Virus record (IMG/VR): IMGVR_UViG_3300027736_000099
Coordinates: 1 to 38,929 of that record
Source of the DNA: a virus
Reading direction: 5' to 3' (one strand)
DNA length: 38,929 nt
In this document: positions 28,115 through 37,141 of the stretch, in pieces
Position numbering within the stretch: the stretch's first letter is position 1
Layout: every line of letters starts with the position of its first letter
Notes under the pieces: model-generated
The model's database searches: none
What the model was told of the DNA's origin: nothing
Seen by the model: only the letters and a program-made list of their open reading frames with translations
Made by a program: the position numbers and the translations under genes

Positions 28115-28705
28115 CTAATCCTTCTTTGGCCCCGGAAGCTTCCGAAGCGTCTGAACTGTTTTGGCCCGCATCAGTTTGACAAAGCTGTCCAGTTCTCTGT
28201 GCCCCAGATCGATGTTCCCGCCACCGATGCGCGTCACATCTTCAGGGTGAATAACATATTCGCCACCAGCAGCAACGATGGGGACGGGCGGGGAGGATGG
28301 TAGATTTCTCCCACCCAATGCCTTGCCGGGCAAACCTAATTGGGCGTCAGCACCCGGCATGCCAGCCATATCAGTCATTGGCGTGAAGATCGTATTGGCA
28401 ACCTTGAACCCGGCTTCCGTGTTCCCCTCGCCCATTGCAGAAATGATATCTGCTGGGATGACGTAGGAGCCAGAGTGGACATGCATGGGCAGATGATCGG
28501 TGCGGCCAGCGACAGGGCTGCGGATAGGGCCAACGTGGATCTTCTCGGTCATAGGGGGGGACAATAACCCACCGCCAGCCGCGCGACGTTTGCGAGACTC
28601 ACTAAGAGCAATCGCTACAGCCTGCTTCTGCGGGTAATCCGATTTCATCAGTTCCCTAATGTTGGAACTGACAACGGTATTGGAGGAACCCTTTTTCAGT
28701 GGCAT
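28115..28705 (-). CDS. DUF6496-like structural-region protein
   Basis: 196 residues. The start MPLKKGSSNTVVSSNIRELM followed by KSDYPQKQAVAIALSESRKR is the small DUF6496 module seen in phages. Then comes a segment with HSGSYVIPADIISAMGEGNT and GGEYVIHPEDVTRIGGGNID; the two GSYVIPAD/GEYVIHPED motifs look like a repeat. I infer a virion-associated protein of unknown role. Ribosome site GGGG upstream. Confidence 0.7.
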   Translation of the reverse strand: MPLKKGSSNTVVSSNIRELMKSDYPQKQAVAIALSESRKRRAAGGGLLSPPMTEKIHVGPIRSPVAGRTDHLPMHVHSGSYVIPADIISAMGEGNTEAGFKVANTIFTPMTDMAGMPGADAQLGLPGKALGGRNLPSSPPVPIVAAGGEYVIHPEDVTRIGGGNIDLGHRELDSFVKLMRAKTVQTLRKLPGPKKD

Positions 28706-28708
28706 GGC

Positions 28709-29065
28709 TTACCCCGGAGAATAGGTGACGTTAATGGACTGACCAGTGCCCGGCGTGACCACCAAGCCCGCTGAGAAGACTTGTCCTAATTTGACAATGC
28801 CAACTACGGCTGGGATTGCGCAAAGAGCATTAGCTGCTGCTACTGTACTGACAGCTCCGGTGTTGCTGATAGTCCCGGAAGTTGTGCCAGCGACAACAAC
28901 CACAAAATTTACGAGATAGCCTTTTCCAACGTAAATCACTGTGGCGGCAGTAATCGTAGCAGAAGTTTGCGTTCCAAGGCCCCGAAGCGTTCCCTGTGAC
29001 AAGTTATTGATGCCGACAACGCCGTTCTTTTGTACGGTAAGAATGTCATCAAGAGATGCGGGCAT
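28709..29065 (-). CDS. Small beta-rich structural-region protein
   Basis: 118 residues. MPASLDDILTVQKNGVVGIN then NLSQGTLRGLGTQTSATITA, VIYVGKGYLVNFVVVVAGTT and an INVTYSPG end. Rich in threonine, glycine and valine, with no signal peptide; one VNFVVVVAGTT strand is hydrophobic. Probably a virion decoration or tail component. It starts with a TGATG overlap at the stop of the stabilisation protein. Confidence 0.65.
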   Translation of the reverse strand: MPASLDDILTVQKNGVVGINNLSQGTLRGLGTQTSATITAATVIYVGKGYLVNFVVVVAGTTSGTISNTGAVSTVAAANALCAIPAVVGIVKLGQVFSAGLVVTPGTGQSINVTYSPG

Positions 29066-31347
29066 CAGAATTTTCCGTCAGGTTGGATGCGGTAGCGGAT
29101 ATTCCCCAATCTCCAGAACGAGCCAATGTCATTACTCTCAATGCGAATTGAGACCAATCGGCCACGGAACCGGGGCGTGATGAATGTCGTCGCCTGCGTC
29201 AGCGTATAAGGCCCGTAGGCGATAGGTGTCTGGCCGGGGTAGTCGGTCACATAGAACGTCAGCAGAATATTAGCGCCCTGCGTCCCATCAAAGTATCCCC
29301 ATTTCATGTCAGGCCAAACTTGATCAATGAAACTTTTAACATCCGCCTCCGTTAGGGTGAAATAGCCCGTCTGGAAATAGGAGTTCATTGCCACGCCATC
29401 GGCGTCTTTGGAAGTTTCGTGCTGGTAAAGGTACTGGTTTAACCCTGCCCCAATTGGAGGCCCAAGAACCGATTCGTTGATCCATGCGGAACGAGCTACA
29501 TAGGGGTTGGCGGTGGAATTGAAGCCGTAGTCCCATTGGTCAAGGATGACGCTATATTTGACGTAGCCGTAGTTTTCGCCGCCATTTCCGTTTGTGGGGA
29601 AATACCAAGTAATCTCACCAAAGCGAGAGTTGGGGGCAATCCTGATGCGGTCTAGATTAGACGTATCCAAATCCTGAAAGACAACATCCCAGATCGGGCA
29701 TTTGATAGGCTCGACGCCACCCCCTGCAAGCCTGTAGAACTGGCTCTGGCCCATCCAGTAAACAATGCCGTTCATAGATCCGGCTGCTTTGCGCCCTATA
29801 AGACCGCAGCCAGTGCCAAGCTCGTTGAACTGATAGACATAGGGTGGCCCAACGTACTGCATGGCAAAGATGCCCAAGTCAGTCCATAGGAGGCCCTGTT
29901 GGGGGCCCTGAATACATTGAACAAGGCGCGAACCCTTGGGTATGCGGTAGCTGCCAGCCTGATTGGTAATAGTTGCGGTCCAATCATCGTAGTTGTCAAC
30001 ATCGCACCAGCGTACCAGCAAAGGATCTGTGATGCCGGTAAACGTAGACCCCCAAGCAATGATTTGGCGCTGCGGCATGGCAACGAATACGCCCTGATTT
30101 ACCGATGGCGCAGCAACAATAATTTCAGCAACCGCTGTGCCTTCCGTGGGGTTCCATGTGTAGATAGGGCCGCCAAGGGGGTTGGCGATTAGAACTTCGC
30201 CCCAATTGTCCAACGTCCAATCAGTCGCATTAATTGGAACTCCTCGATAGGATGCAGGGATAACGCCGCCATAACCGTAAAACCCATATCCAGCAACACC
30301 GTACCCAACGCCCGGAGGGTATGCGCCAACGCCATTATGATAGAGGAAGTGAACTTGCCCACCGTTCATGGAGGCCGACGTGGAAGATGTTGCAGTCGTA
30401 GATGCGGAAATTATAAAAACATTGGCGCTTGTGACGCTCAAGACTGTGTAATTCCCATATATCGTACACCCACCGACTGATGTGGCAATCAAGACGGGGA
30501 AGGTATCGCCAGCCAAATAGCCATGATTATTCAATGTCACCGAGACAGCGCTAACCGCATTAACAGTGGTGAACAGAGCAACAGCGCCGCCATTGTTGAC
30601 AGTCGAAGTGGCAAGATTGCTGGCATAAATGGTGTATTGATTCACATTGAGAGACGGGTTGAATATTTGATATTGTCCAAAAAGAACAATCCCGCCGATG
30701 CTAATTTGCGTTTGAATATCAACAACATAGTAATCATTTGTGCCACTGTTAGCATCAACAATGACAACCGCATTGCTGCCGGAAGTTGTACTGAAATCAA
30801 TGGTAGTGTTCTCTACAGTCTGCTCAGGCGTGATGTCTTGGCTTCCGCCAGAAATAATGACCCCAAGTGAATTGCCGCCGCCAGTGATTGTCCCGCCTGA
30901 AACATAAGCAGTTGTTGTGGCGCTGGCATACGAAACACTAGTCGATGTAGCAGCCGTGACAACATAGGTGCCATTGTAGCCGTTTGGATTTACGCTGCTA
31001 ACAGTGATCCGTTGATTGACATTAAATATGAACGGGCCAGTGAACGTCAGGGTGGCGGTTGTGCCGTTGCCGCTTGCGCCTGTGACAGTAATTGCGTCAA
31101 TGCCAACAGCGCCAACAGCCAAATAAGAGTTGGCGTTGGTGTCTTCCCAAGCCCATAGAGCGCGAACCGTTGAGCCAATTTGGGCTGCGTAAAAGCGCGT
31201 CCACCCACCAAGTTTTTGGACTAGACCACCAAGAGTCCGATCCGGGATAAACCGAACAAGCTGGCTCTGCGAGATTGCAGCCTCATTGAGAGCGGGCGTC
31301 TTATTGACATCCACTCCGGGCATAAGCTTGAGGGCGGCATGGGGCAT
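29065..31347 (-). CDS. P22 gp10-like packaged DNA stabilisation protein
   Basis: 760 residues, longer than P22 gp10 (about 470). The N-terminus KLMPGVDVNKTPALNEAAIS then QSQLVRFIPDRTLGGLVQKL is typical of this tail-hub family. About residues 85-330 form an inserted threonine/serine-rich Ig-like part (VTGASGNGTTATLTFTG). The C-terminal propeller has YRIPKGSRLVQCIQGPQQGL and NGIVYWMGQSQFYRLAGGGV. It plugs the portal after packaging and links it to the tail. Overlaps the next gene as TGATG. The insertion explains the extra length. Confidence 0.75.
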   Translation of the reverse strand: MPHAALKLMPGVDVNKTPALNEAAISQSQLVRFIPDRTLGGLVQKLGGWTRFYAAQIGSTVRALWAWEDTNANSYLAVGAVGIDAITVTGASGNGTTATLTFTGPFIFNVNQRITVSSVNPNGYNGTYVVTAATSTSVSYASATTTAYVSGGTITGGGNSLGVIISGGSQDITPEQTVENTTIDFSTTSGSNAVVIVDANSGTNDYYVVDIQTQISIGGIVLFGQYQIFNPSLNVNQYTIYASNLATSTVNNGGAVALFTTVNAVSAVSVTLNNHGYLAGDTFPVLIATSVGGCTIYGNYTVLSVTSANVFIISASTTATSSTSASMNGGQVHFLYHNGVGAYPPGVGYGVAGYGFYGYGGVIPASYRGVPINATDWTLDNWGEVLIANPLGGPIYTWNPTEGTAVAEIIVAAPSVNQGVFVAMPQRQIIAWGSTFTGITDPLLVRWCDVDNYDDWTATITNQAGSYRIPKGSRLVQCIQGPQQGLLWTDLGIFAMQYVGPPYVYQFNELGTGCGLIGRKAAGSMNGIVYWMGQSQFYRLAGGGVEPIKCPIWDVVFQDLDTSNLDRIRIAPNSRFGEITWYFPTNGNGGENYGYVKYSVILDQWDYGFNSTANPYVARSAWINESVLGPPIGAGLNQYLYQHETSKDADGVAMNSYFQTGYFTLTEADVKSFIDQVWPDMKWGYFDGTQGANILLTFYVTDYPGQTPIAYGPYTLTQATTFITPRFRGRLVSIRIESNDIGSFWRLGNIRYRIQPDGKF

Positions 31348-31350
31348 GGC

Positions 31351-32124
31351 TTAACCCCTTGTCGGCGTGGCAACAGTTGCAGGGCTTTGCGATGACCATC
31401 CAGCAGCGTCAAACTTTTTGCGCGCCTCCTCAACAATGGCGCTCTTTAAGAGGGCTTGATATTGGCTCTCGTAGGTAATAGCCATTTGAGGGTCGTCGTT
31501 AGCTCTGCCAAAATTGCGCTGATATGCGCTAATATAGATCATGCTCGCCATGATAAACACATCAGGCAGATACAGGCTGATGAACGTCGAAGTGTTTGTC
31601 GCGGACAGGCTGTTGGGACGATAAGTGCCTACAACTTCAACCGGATACGCTTGATCTGGAACTGGCCCAACAAAAAAAAGTGTCTCGTTGAAAGGCACGA
31701 AATATTCGGGCTTCCCACGGTTGGCCGTCAAGGATGACCCATATACGGCATCCAAAAATTCTTTGGTTGTGGGCAGCAACGGTGTACGAACACATGCATC
31801 GGGATTGGTTGTAGAGGCAGCATTTCCGCTGGCGTCAGTCAAAAGGTTAATCTGCTCGCTGACGACAAATGTCCCCGACGCAGCATCCAAATTTGACGCC
31901 AAGTTGATGTTGAACGACAAGTTCCTATTGCCAGCAGTCAGGACAAAGCTGACGCCGTGCAGGGACGTGGACGTAAACATGAAGTCAATGTCACGATACA
32001 TCCGATTTTCGGCGTAGGTGATCATCTGAGGGAGGATCGTGACGTAGGCAGCGTCAGTCTCCGCTACGACAGCCATCGTGGCGATTTGGGTGACGTACTG
32101 CGAATATGTGAGGCCTGTGGTCAT
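31351..32124 (-). CDS. Head-tail adaptor (P22 gp4-like)
   Basis: 257 residues. TYSQYVTQIATMAVVAETDA then AYVTILPQMITYAENRMYRD and IDFMFT begin the protein; later KPEYFVPFNETLFFVGPVPD and SATNTSTFISLYLPDVFIMA. This YITYAENRMYRDIDF/FFVGPVPD/LYLPDV pattern belongs to phage adaptor proteins that join portal to tail. It comes just upstream of the stabilisation protein in transcription order, matching the usual order in P22-like phages. ATG at 32124 with GGGGTTAGCT upstream. Confidence 0.8.
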   Translation of the reverse strand: MTTGLTYSQYVTQIATMAVVAETDAAYVTILPQMITYAENRMYRDIDFMFTSTSLHGVSFVLTAGNRNLSFNINLASNLDAASGTFVVSEQINLLTDASGNAASTTNPDACVRTPLLPTTKEFLDAVYGSSLTANRGKPEYFVPFNETLFFVGPVPDQAYPVEVVGTYRPNSLSATNTSTFISLYLPDVFIMASMIYISAYQRNFGRANDDPQMAITYESQYQALLKSAIVEEARKKFDAAGWSSQSPATVATPTRG

Positions 32125-32166
32125 AGCTAACCCCGTGATCCGCCCTTTATACCATTGCCGGGCCGT

Positions 32167-32676
32167 TTACGCCATGCCGGAGGCTTTGTCCTTGACCTCG
32201 GCCACGCGAATGGTCCAGCCCTTGCCAAATGCCTCAAAGGTCGGCAGGCGCTTGAGGAAGTCGAGGCGCATGTCACAGAGAGCCATCACCATCTGCTCAG
32301 GGTCGCAAACTTTGATCGCTTCAAGCGACTTTGGCCCAATCACGCCGTCTGCCACAACCCCAGCAATCTCTTGGAGGTACTTGGCCGCGCGGCCAACACC
32401 TGAGTTCACTGCCAAATCATAGGCGGCGTAGTCCACGCCATTGGGGAGTTGGTCGCCCTTGATCTTGTCCCAGTACATTGCCTTGTAGAACGGCTTCACT
32501 ATTTCAGGCGTAAGCTTGCGCATGAAAGTTTCGTCCACGGGCTTGCCGACGTAGCCCTCCCAAGCCGCCTTTGTAACGCCCAAGTTTGTCATTCCGCCCG
32601 GATCTTTTGGGTGATTTACAAATCCACCTTCGTGGGCCAGTACCATCTTAAAGCTGTCATCCCAATTCTCTTGCAT
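32167..32676 (-). CDS. Endolysin, GH108-type muramidase
   Basis: 169 residues. DSFKMVLAHEGGFVNHPKDP then GGMTNLGVTKAAWEGYVGKP is the GH108 N-terminal signature, with catalytic glutamate E16 in AHEGGF. DLAVNSGVGRAAKYLQEIAG and VVADGVIGPKSLEAI give the C-terminal peptidoglycan-binding part. It cuts the N-acetylmuramic acid linkage and lyses the host. ATG at 32676 lies two bases after the holin stop with AAGGACAAGTGAC upstream; a start at 32736 is rejected. No signal peptide, so it needs the holin. Confidence 0.93.
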   Translation of the reverse strand: MQENWDDSFKMVLAHEGGFVNHPKDPGGMTNLGVTKAAWEGYVGKPVDETFMRKLTPEIVKPFYKAMYWDKIKGDQLPNGVDYAAYDLAVNSGVGRAAKYLQEIAGVVADGVIGPKSLEAIKVCDPEQMVMALCDMRLDFLKRLPTFEAFGKGWTIRVAEVKDKASGMA

Positions 32677-32677
32677 G

Positions 32678-33199
32678 TCACTTGTCCTTAGCGGCGAGGA
32701 GGCTGTTCTTTTCCTTGGAGCCAGCGGATGAGCCAAAGTAGAACTGCATCACGCCGGTCCACGAGGTGCTGAGAGAGCCCAGCATCATCAGGAGGACTTC
32801 GGTTCCCGTCTGCGGTATCCCAAATACCATGATCCAGATCAGCGCCCCGAAGAACCCGAACGTGATGAAGAAGGCCAGTGCCTTGGGGGTCCAATCTTTC
32901 GTCTCGCGCTGCATCTGCCGGGCGCTGTCGCGGTCACCGGCTGCGATGCGCTCAAGGTCGATGTCGAGGCTCTTCATCTGCACTTTGAAATCGGCGTCGA
33001 TCTTCTTGATGGCGGCGAGTTGGTCGGGCGTGGCGGACGCCATAGCCTCGGAGATCTGCTCCTCGGTGCCGTCCTCATGCCCAAAGAGGGCGCTGGACAG
33101 GGTCTTGACGGCAACGCCAGCCAGCGGGCCCCCCAGCGCCGTGGCGATGGACGGGGCCAGTTGACCAAGTAGGGGGCCAAATTTAGCAAGAAGGTCCAT
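32678..33199 (-). CDS. Holin, 3-TM type of the gene-transfer-agent family
   Basis: 173 residues. SALFGHEDGTEEQISEAMAS then LAAIKKIDADFKVQMKSLDI and AGDRDSARQMQRETKDWTPK lead to two clear membrane helices, ALAFFITFGFFGALIWIMVF and EVLLMMLGSLSTSWTGVMQF. An N-terminal stretch (LLAKFGPLLGQLAPSIATAL) could form a third. The pattern matches the 3TM holin family found with gene transfer agents of Alphaproteobacteria. It makes holes that release the endolysin. The start directly follows the upstream stop (TAAATG). Confidence 0.88.
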   Translation of the reverse strand: MDLLAKFGPLLGQLAPSIATALGGPLAGVAVKTLSSALFGHEDGTEEQISEAMASATPDQLAAIKKIDADFKVQMKSLDIDLERIAAGDRDSARQMQRETKDWTPKALAFFITFGFFGALIWIMVFGIPQTGTEVLLMMLGSLSTSWTGVMQFYFGSSAGSKEKNSLLAAKDK

Positions 33200-33673
33200 T
33201 TATTTGCCCTTTTCAAGCAGAGTGATGCGCTTGTCGAGCGCGGCGATTAGTTGTGCCATGTCAAAGCGGATGGCGGCGCGGGCCTGCGCGGCGTCAGCCA
33301 CCATGTCCATGCGGCTCTTTTCAATGGCGGCCATTGAGCGTTCACGGTCCAAAGTCATTGCGGCGCGGGCCAAGGCGCTTTCTCGGTCAACCTTGGAGAT
33401 CTGGTCGCTCAAGTGCTCCCTGATCTGCGCCATGTCGATGGTGGTGCCTTGCGGGGGGATGGCCTTGTTGTCGGCGTTGACGACTACGGCCACCTTCGAC
33501 TTTAGTTGAATGATCTCGTTGTTGGCGGCGGAAAGCGCGCTCATGAGGTAGACAACGCAAGAGAACAGGATCGGGATACCCGCGAAGGTGATCTTCTCGA
33601 CCAGTGCGCCCTTGCTGGCACTCGCAGCCATCTCAATGGCGAACTTTTCCTGTTTCTCTTCCGTTGTGCTCAT
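33200..33673 (-). CDS. Membrane-anchored coiled-coil protein of the lysis cassette
   Basis: 157 residues. One membrane helix, ITFAGIPILFSCVVYLMSAL (about 29-48), then long helices with HLSDQISKVDRESALARAAM and RERSMAAIEKSRMDMVADAA. Single-pass membrane plus coiled coil, between a small membrane protein and the holin, could be a spanin- or antiholin-like component. No lipobox or other diagnostic motif is visible, so the role is a guess. Overlaps its upstream neighbour as ATGA. Confidence 0.65.
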   Translation of the reverse strand: MSTTEEKQEKFAIEMAASASKGALVEKITFAGIPILFSCVVYLMSALSAANNEIIQLKSKVAVVVNADNKAIPPQGTTIDMAQIREHLSDQISKVDRESALARAAMTLDRERSMAAIEKSRMDMVADAAQARAAIRFDMAQLIAALDKRITLLEKGK

Positions 33674-33903
33674 TTGTCAGCCTTTCCGTCCAGCTTGTCA
33701 TAGATGCGCTGGAACATCGTCTCAATGTGGTCCATGCGCTTGTCCATATCGAATTTGCTGACGTAGGATTTGGGAAGATCAGTCTCAATCGCGTGGAGGT
33801 CTCTGCGCAATTCTTTTACCGCGCCCCATATCTCTCTAGCAAACCAGCCGCCGACAGCTATGGCTGACACGCTGATGAAGTTCATAATCGACTGCGTTTC
33901 CAT
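33670..33903 (-). CDS. Small membrane protein of the lysis cassette
   Basis: 77 residues. A short N-terminal membrane helix, NFISVSAIAVGGWFAREIWG, followed by a helical cytoplasmic tail (KELRRDLHAIETDLPKSYVS; MFQRIYDKLDGKADK). The pattern of one TM, then KELR.DLH..E...PK.YV, and a short C-terminal DKLDGKADK, is common in small phage lysis-region membrane proteins; the exact role is not known. It starts with a TAATG overlap at the glycosyltransferase stop. Confidence 0.7.
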   Translation of the reverse strand: METQSIMNFISVSAIAVGGWFAREIWGAVKELRRDLHAIETDLPKSYVSKFDMDKRMDHIETMFQRIYDKLDGKADK

Positions 33904-34982
33904 TATGCGGCCTTATCTTGAGTTTCACCAAGGTAGTAGGCGAGATTGGACCGCAGGCGGCCATCGTGCGGGGCCAAATCTACCGCAACCTGCCCCTGTT
34001 TGATAGCCGTATCCCTTAGCCCAAGGTTCCACGCCGAGATGGCCGCGAGGTCGTGCGCCTGATAGCCCCAGACCTCGGGGTCGCAGGTGTAGACCGCCTC
34101 TCGGTTGGTGATTTTCAAAGCGCGCGTGGCGTAAGCAAAGCACTCCTCCCAGCGGCCCTGCCGGTAGCAGAGAAGCGCCAGTTCGCACCACGGCTCGCGG
34201 GTGTTGGGGGCCTCTGACGCCGCCATCTGGAACGCCTTCTCGGCCTCAAAGGCGTTGCCAAGCTCGTTATAGCACCGGCCCATGACGCGGTAGGCGTAGC
34301 ACCGCTCGTTCTGCCAAGTGGCGCGGGGGAGCGCCAGATAGGCTTTGCAGGCGTCAACGGATTCTTGCCACCGAGAATGAAAGCTCAACTCGCGGGCATA
34401 GTAGAAAGCGTTGCGCGGGCAGGCGGGGTCTTCCTTTACAGAAAGAGCCAGTAGGTCCATGTACTGCCCGCGACTTTTGGTCGGGTCCGGCTTGTGGACG
34501 GCAATGAGGAAGTCGGTCTGCGCCCAAACTTCTGTGATGCGTCCGTCAGGTACAGGATATTCGTGGCACGGGTGATGCCAGTGGTAGCCGTTTCTGGCGT
34601 GGATTTTCTCGTAGTAGAACGCGATGCCCGCGCCCCAATCAAACATGTAACGGAGGCGGGTGGTTTCTCCCTTGATCCAGACACGCTCTATCTCCTCGCG
34701 CCAGCCGGGCTGAAGAACCTCGTCGATGTCTAGGCTGACGCATACGTCAATATCGCGAGGAACAAGGGCAAGAGCAGCATTCCGAGCATGATCAAACCGC
34801 CAAGGATTGATACCAATGTGGTGAACAACTGCCCCATACTTTGCCGCCTCTTCTGGAAGTCCGTCATCCGAACCCGTGTCGGCAATCATGATCATGTCTG
34901 CGCCCGCTGCCGACGTGCAGAATCGCTCGACGAAGTGCGCCTCGTTCTTGCTTATGGCGTAGACTGCTATTTTTAATGTCAT
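33903..34982 (-). CDS. Family 2 glycosyltransferase with TPR-like C-terminus
   Basis: 359 residues. An N-terminal GT-A domain: MTLKIAVYAISKNEAHFVER, MIADTGSDDG at 32-41 and CVSLDIDEVLQPGW, with the metal-binding DxD-type DID at about 85-87. The second half has repeats resembling tetratricopeptides (AYRVMGRCYNELGNAFEAEK; WCELALLCYRQGRWEECFAY). It would transfer a sugar from a nucleotide sugar, possibly to host surface glycans, virion proteins or DNA. The ATG at 34982 has GGGGGGCAAG; a start at 35078 has none. It lies between fibres and lysis genes. Confidence 0.88.
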   Translation of the reverse strand: MTLKIAVYAISKNEAHFVERFCTSAAGADMIMIADTGSDDGLPEEAAKYGAVVHHIGINPWRFDHARNAALALVPRDIDVCVSLDIDEVLQPGWREEIERVWIKGETTRLRYMFDWGAGIAFYYEKIHARNGYHWHHPCHEYPVPDGRITEVWAQTDFLIAVHKPDPTKSRGQYMDLLALSVKEDPACPRNAFYYARELSFHSRWQESVDACKAYLALPRATWQNERCYAYRVMGRCYNELGNAFEAEKAFQMAASEAPNTREPWCELALLCYRQGRWEECFAYATRALKITNREAVYTCDPEVWGYQAHDLAAISAWNLGLRDTAIKQGQVAVDLAPHDGRLRSNLAYYLGETQDKAA

Positions 34983-35001
34983 CTTGCCCCCCAACAAAAT
35001 G

Positions 35002-35373
35002 TTAGACCTGCGGAACCTCAACCCACGCCACTGTAGGTTCATCCCAACGATACATCTTCCCATCATCTGGATACGCAACAGGCGACTCCCAGAGCCATGC
35101 CGTCTGATTCAGTATCCATGACGCAAACGGCTGTGGCGCGTAGAACACATCATTGGCCGCATCATATGAGTACCCCACGCCAGCGTAGTTGCCACGCAGG
35201 GCTGTGCCGCCATCAGGCTCGTTGTCTGATCCATAATGAACCCCGCCACGGGTGTTGTAGCTGGTCTGTAGCCACTGACCGGGCGACGAGTCCACGAATG
35301 TGTCAAAGAACTCCGGTCCAGCAACGATAACCTGAAGAACCTTGCCATCGCATACCTTGGCATAGTGTGGCAT
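35002..35373 (-). CDS. Tail-associated protein (YNTRGGVHYG type)
   Basis: 123 residues. MPHYAKVCDGKVLQVIVAGP then GQWLQTSYNTRGGVHYGSDN, ALRGNYAGVGYSYDAANDVF and PYPDDGKMYRWDEPTVAWVE-type ends (here AYPDDGKMYRWDEPTVAWVE). The module is common in marine cyanophages and other aquatic phages, next to fibres. It is probably a small structural component; function unknown. ATG at 35373 has AAAGGAGCAATC. Confidence 0.8.
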   Translation of the reverse strand: MPHYAKVCDGKVLQVIVAGPEFFDTFVDSSPGQWLQTSYNTRGGVHYGSDNEPDGGTALRGNYAGVGYSYDAANDVFYAPQPFASWILNQTAWLWESPVAYPDDGKMYRWDEPTVAWVEVPQV

Positions 35374-35383
35374 GATTGCTCCT

Positions 35384-37141
35384 TTAAGACGTATATGAGC
35401 CGGATTGCGTAAATGTAAGAATGGTGTTGGACCCACTTGTCGTTACCACCGTGCTGTATCCGGTAATGCTTGTTCCAGCCGTAACCGTTTGTGAAGGCGT
35501 GACAGTCCAAGACGATCCGCTGCCTGCGGTAATGGTTGTCCCCGTTGTAACGCCGGTTCCAGACAGAACCATGCCAATGGCAATCGTGCCGGATGTGACG
35601 GATGCAACGGTGAGTGTGGTTGTTGCTATAGCACCAACAAAAACCGCTGTAGAACCAGTTGTTGTCCCGCTGTAACTTGCAGTTGGAACACTGAGAATGA
35701 CAACGCCAGATCCGCCTGCACCGCCCGCACCAACGCCAACGCTGGTCTGACCGCCACCACCACCACCGCCGCCACCTGTATTAACTGTTCCTGCGGTTCC
35801 AATCCAGTTGGGCGTGTTTGTTGTGCCGAAACCACCAGCCCCGCCGCCGCCAGCGCCGCCGTTTCCTTTGGTGCCGCTGTTATTTCCAGCGCCGCCGCCG
35901 CCGCCACCAGCATAGGTAACAGATGAACCAGTTATGGACGAGGCTGTCCCTGCACCACCAGCGCCGCCTGTCTGCCCAGAACCGGCACTGCCAACAGCAC
36001 TTGCGCCGCCGCCGCCGCCGGACCCACCCGCAGCGGTAGATGATCCTGCGCCACCAGTGTTTCCCTGACCCGATGTTCCAGCGCCACCTGCGGCAGATGC
36101 TGTATTGCCGCCACCGCCGCCTGAACCACCTGCGCCGCCTGCGCCATAACCGCCTTTGCCCCCACCAACAGCGGATGTTTGGCCTGTGATTGAGGAGTTA
36201 GAGCCAACGCCACCACTTGCTTGGGGGCTTGATGTTCCACTAGCACCACCCGCACCCACCGTTGTGGTGTAGACTGTGCCGGGAGTTGCGGTAAATGTGC
36301 CTGCAAGCAACCCGCCAGCCCCACCACCACCGGCATTTCCACCGCCGCCGCCGCCGCCGCCCGCAACAAGTAAATAAGTGATTGTGTAATCTTGAGATGG
36401 GGTCGATGTGTTGAACCCTGAGTAGGCCAGCCAACCCTGTGTTGAGTCAATATATATGAACGCTACAGTTTCTCTGGCAGTCCCAATTAAAGCATTTATT
36501 GTAGATCCGTTTATCTTGCCGCTGTTGGGGTTTACGGTAATTTTATTTGTTGCCCATGTCCCTGCATAATCAGTGATCTGCACAATGTTGCCAACAGACG
36601 GACTTGCCGGAAGCGTGACAGTGATCGCACCTGATGTGGTGTTAACAGGATAAGCATTGCCGGACACTGCCGTAAAACTGGCAGTTTGCACCGACTGCAA
36701 GGCTAACATGCCGCCATTAGCAAAGGGCAACACGCCCGTAACGCCGGTTGTTAACGGGAGACCCGTGGCGTTGGTAAGAGTTGCGGATGCGGGCGTTCCA
36801 AGAGCGGTTATATTGCCAGAAGCGTCTAGCTGTGGCGACCGAGACGCAGCTGCCGTAAGAAATATGTTTTTGGTCCCCGCAGAAAATGTAACCGCAGATC
36901 CAGAGTTAGAAGAGCTGTAGACCGTTGTACGGGTAATTGTGTTGGCGGACGAATAGGTGCCAAGCCCCACTTCCCATTCGCTGGTTGTCTGCCCTTGGAT
37001 TGAATAGTAACAAGTATCCCCAACAGACAACACAGCCGAGAACGTCCGATAACCTGCCGCAGGCGTACCAGACACAACAAAAGCCCCCGTACCTGTGGAC
37101 GTGGAGCTATCAAGAACGCGATCTGCGGTTATAAAAGCCAT
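35384..37141 (-). CDS. Long tail fibre with glycine-rich region
   Basis: 585 residues. N-terminal 110 residues, from MAFITADRVLDSSTSTGTGA to SAGTKNIFLTAAA, form an attachment module shared with the 447-residue fibre next door (about 65% identical by eye). Then comes a GNITALGTPASATLTNATGL region, and at about 265-480 a polyglycine region (LLVAGGGGGGGGNAGGGGAG) of the polyglycine-II adhesin type. The C-terminal part repeats TTT/VTSGT motifs and ends ILTFTQSGSYTS. Probably receptor-binding. It overlaps the DUF7936-like gene as TAATG. Confidence 0.82.
   Translation of the reverse strand: MAFITADRVLDSSTSTGTGAFVVSGTPAAGYRTFSAVLSVGDTCYYSIQGQTTSEWEVGLGTYSSANTITRTTVYSSSNSGSAVTFSAGTKNIFLTAAASRSPQLDASGNITALGTPASATLTNATGLPLTTGVTGVLPFANGGMLALQSVQTASFTAVSGNAYPVNTTSGAITVTLPASPSVGNIVQITDYAGTWATNKITVNPNSGKINGSTINALIGTARETVAFIYIDSTQGWLAYSGFNTSTPSQDYTITYLLVAGGGGGGGGNAGGGGAGGLLAGTFTATPGTVYTTTVGAGGASGTSSPQASGGVGSNSSITGQTSAVGGGKGGYGAGGAGGSGGGGGNTASAAGGAGTSGQGNTGGAGSSTAAGGSGGGGGASAVGSAGSGQTGGAGGAGTASSITGSSVTYAGGGGGGAGNNSGTKGNGGAGGGGAGGFGTTNTPNWIGTAGTVNTGGGGGGGGGQTSVGVGAGGAGGSGVVILSVPTASYSGTTTGSTAVFVGAIATTTLTVASVTSGTIAIGMVLSGTGVTTGTTITAGSGSSWTVTPSQTVTAGTSITGYSTVVTTSGSNTILTFTQSGSYTS

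Noticed and set aside
35626-36450. Alanine/valine-rich minus frames in the glycine-rich fibre region
   Set aside because: They are frame-shifted readings of the GGC/GCC-rich fibre sequence, which has one continuous well-supported frame.
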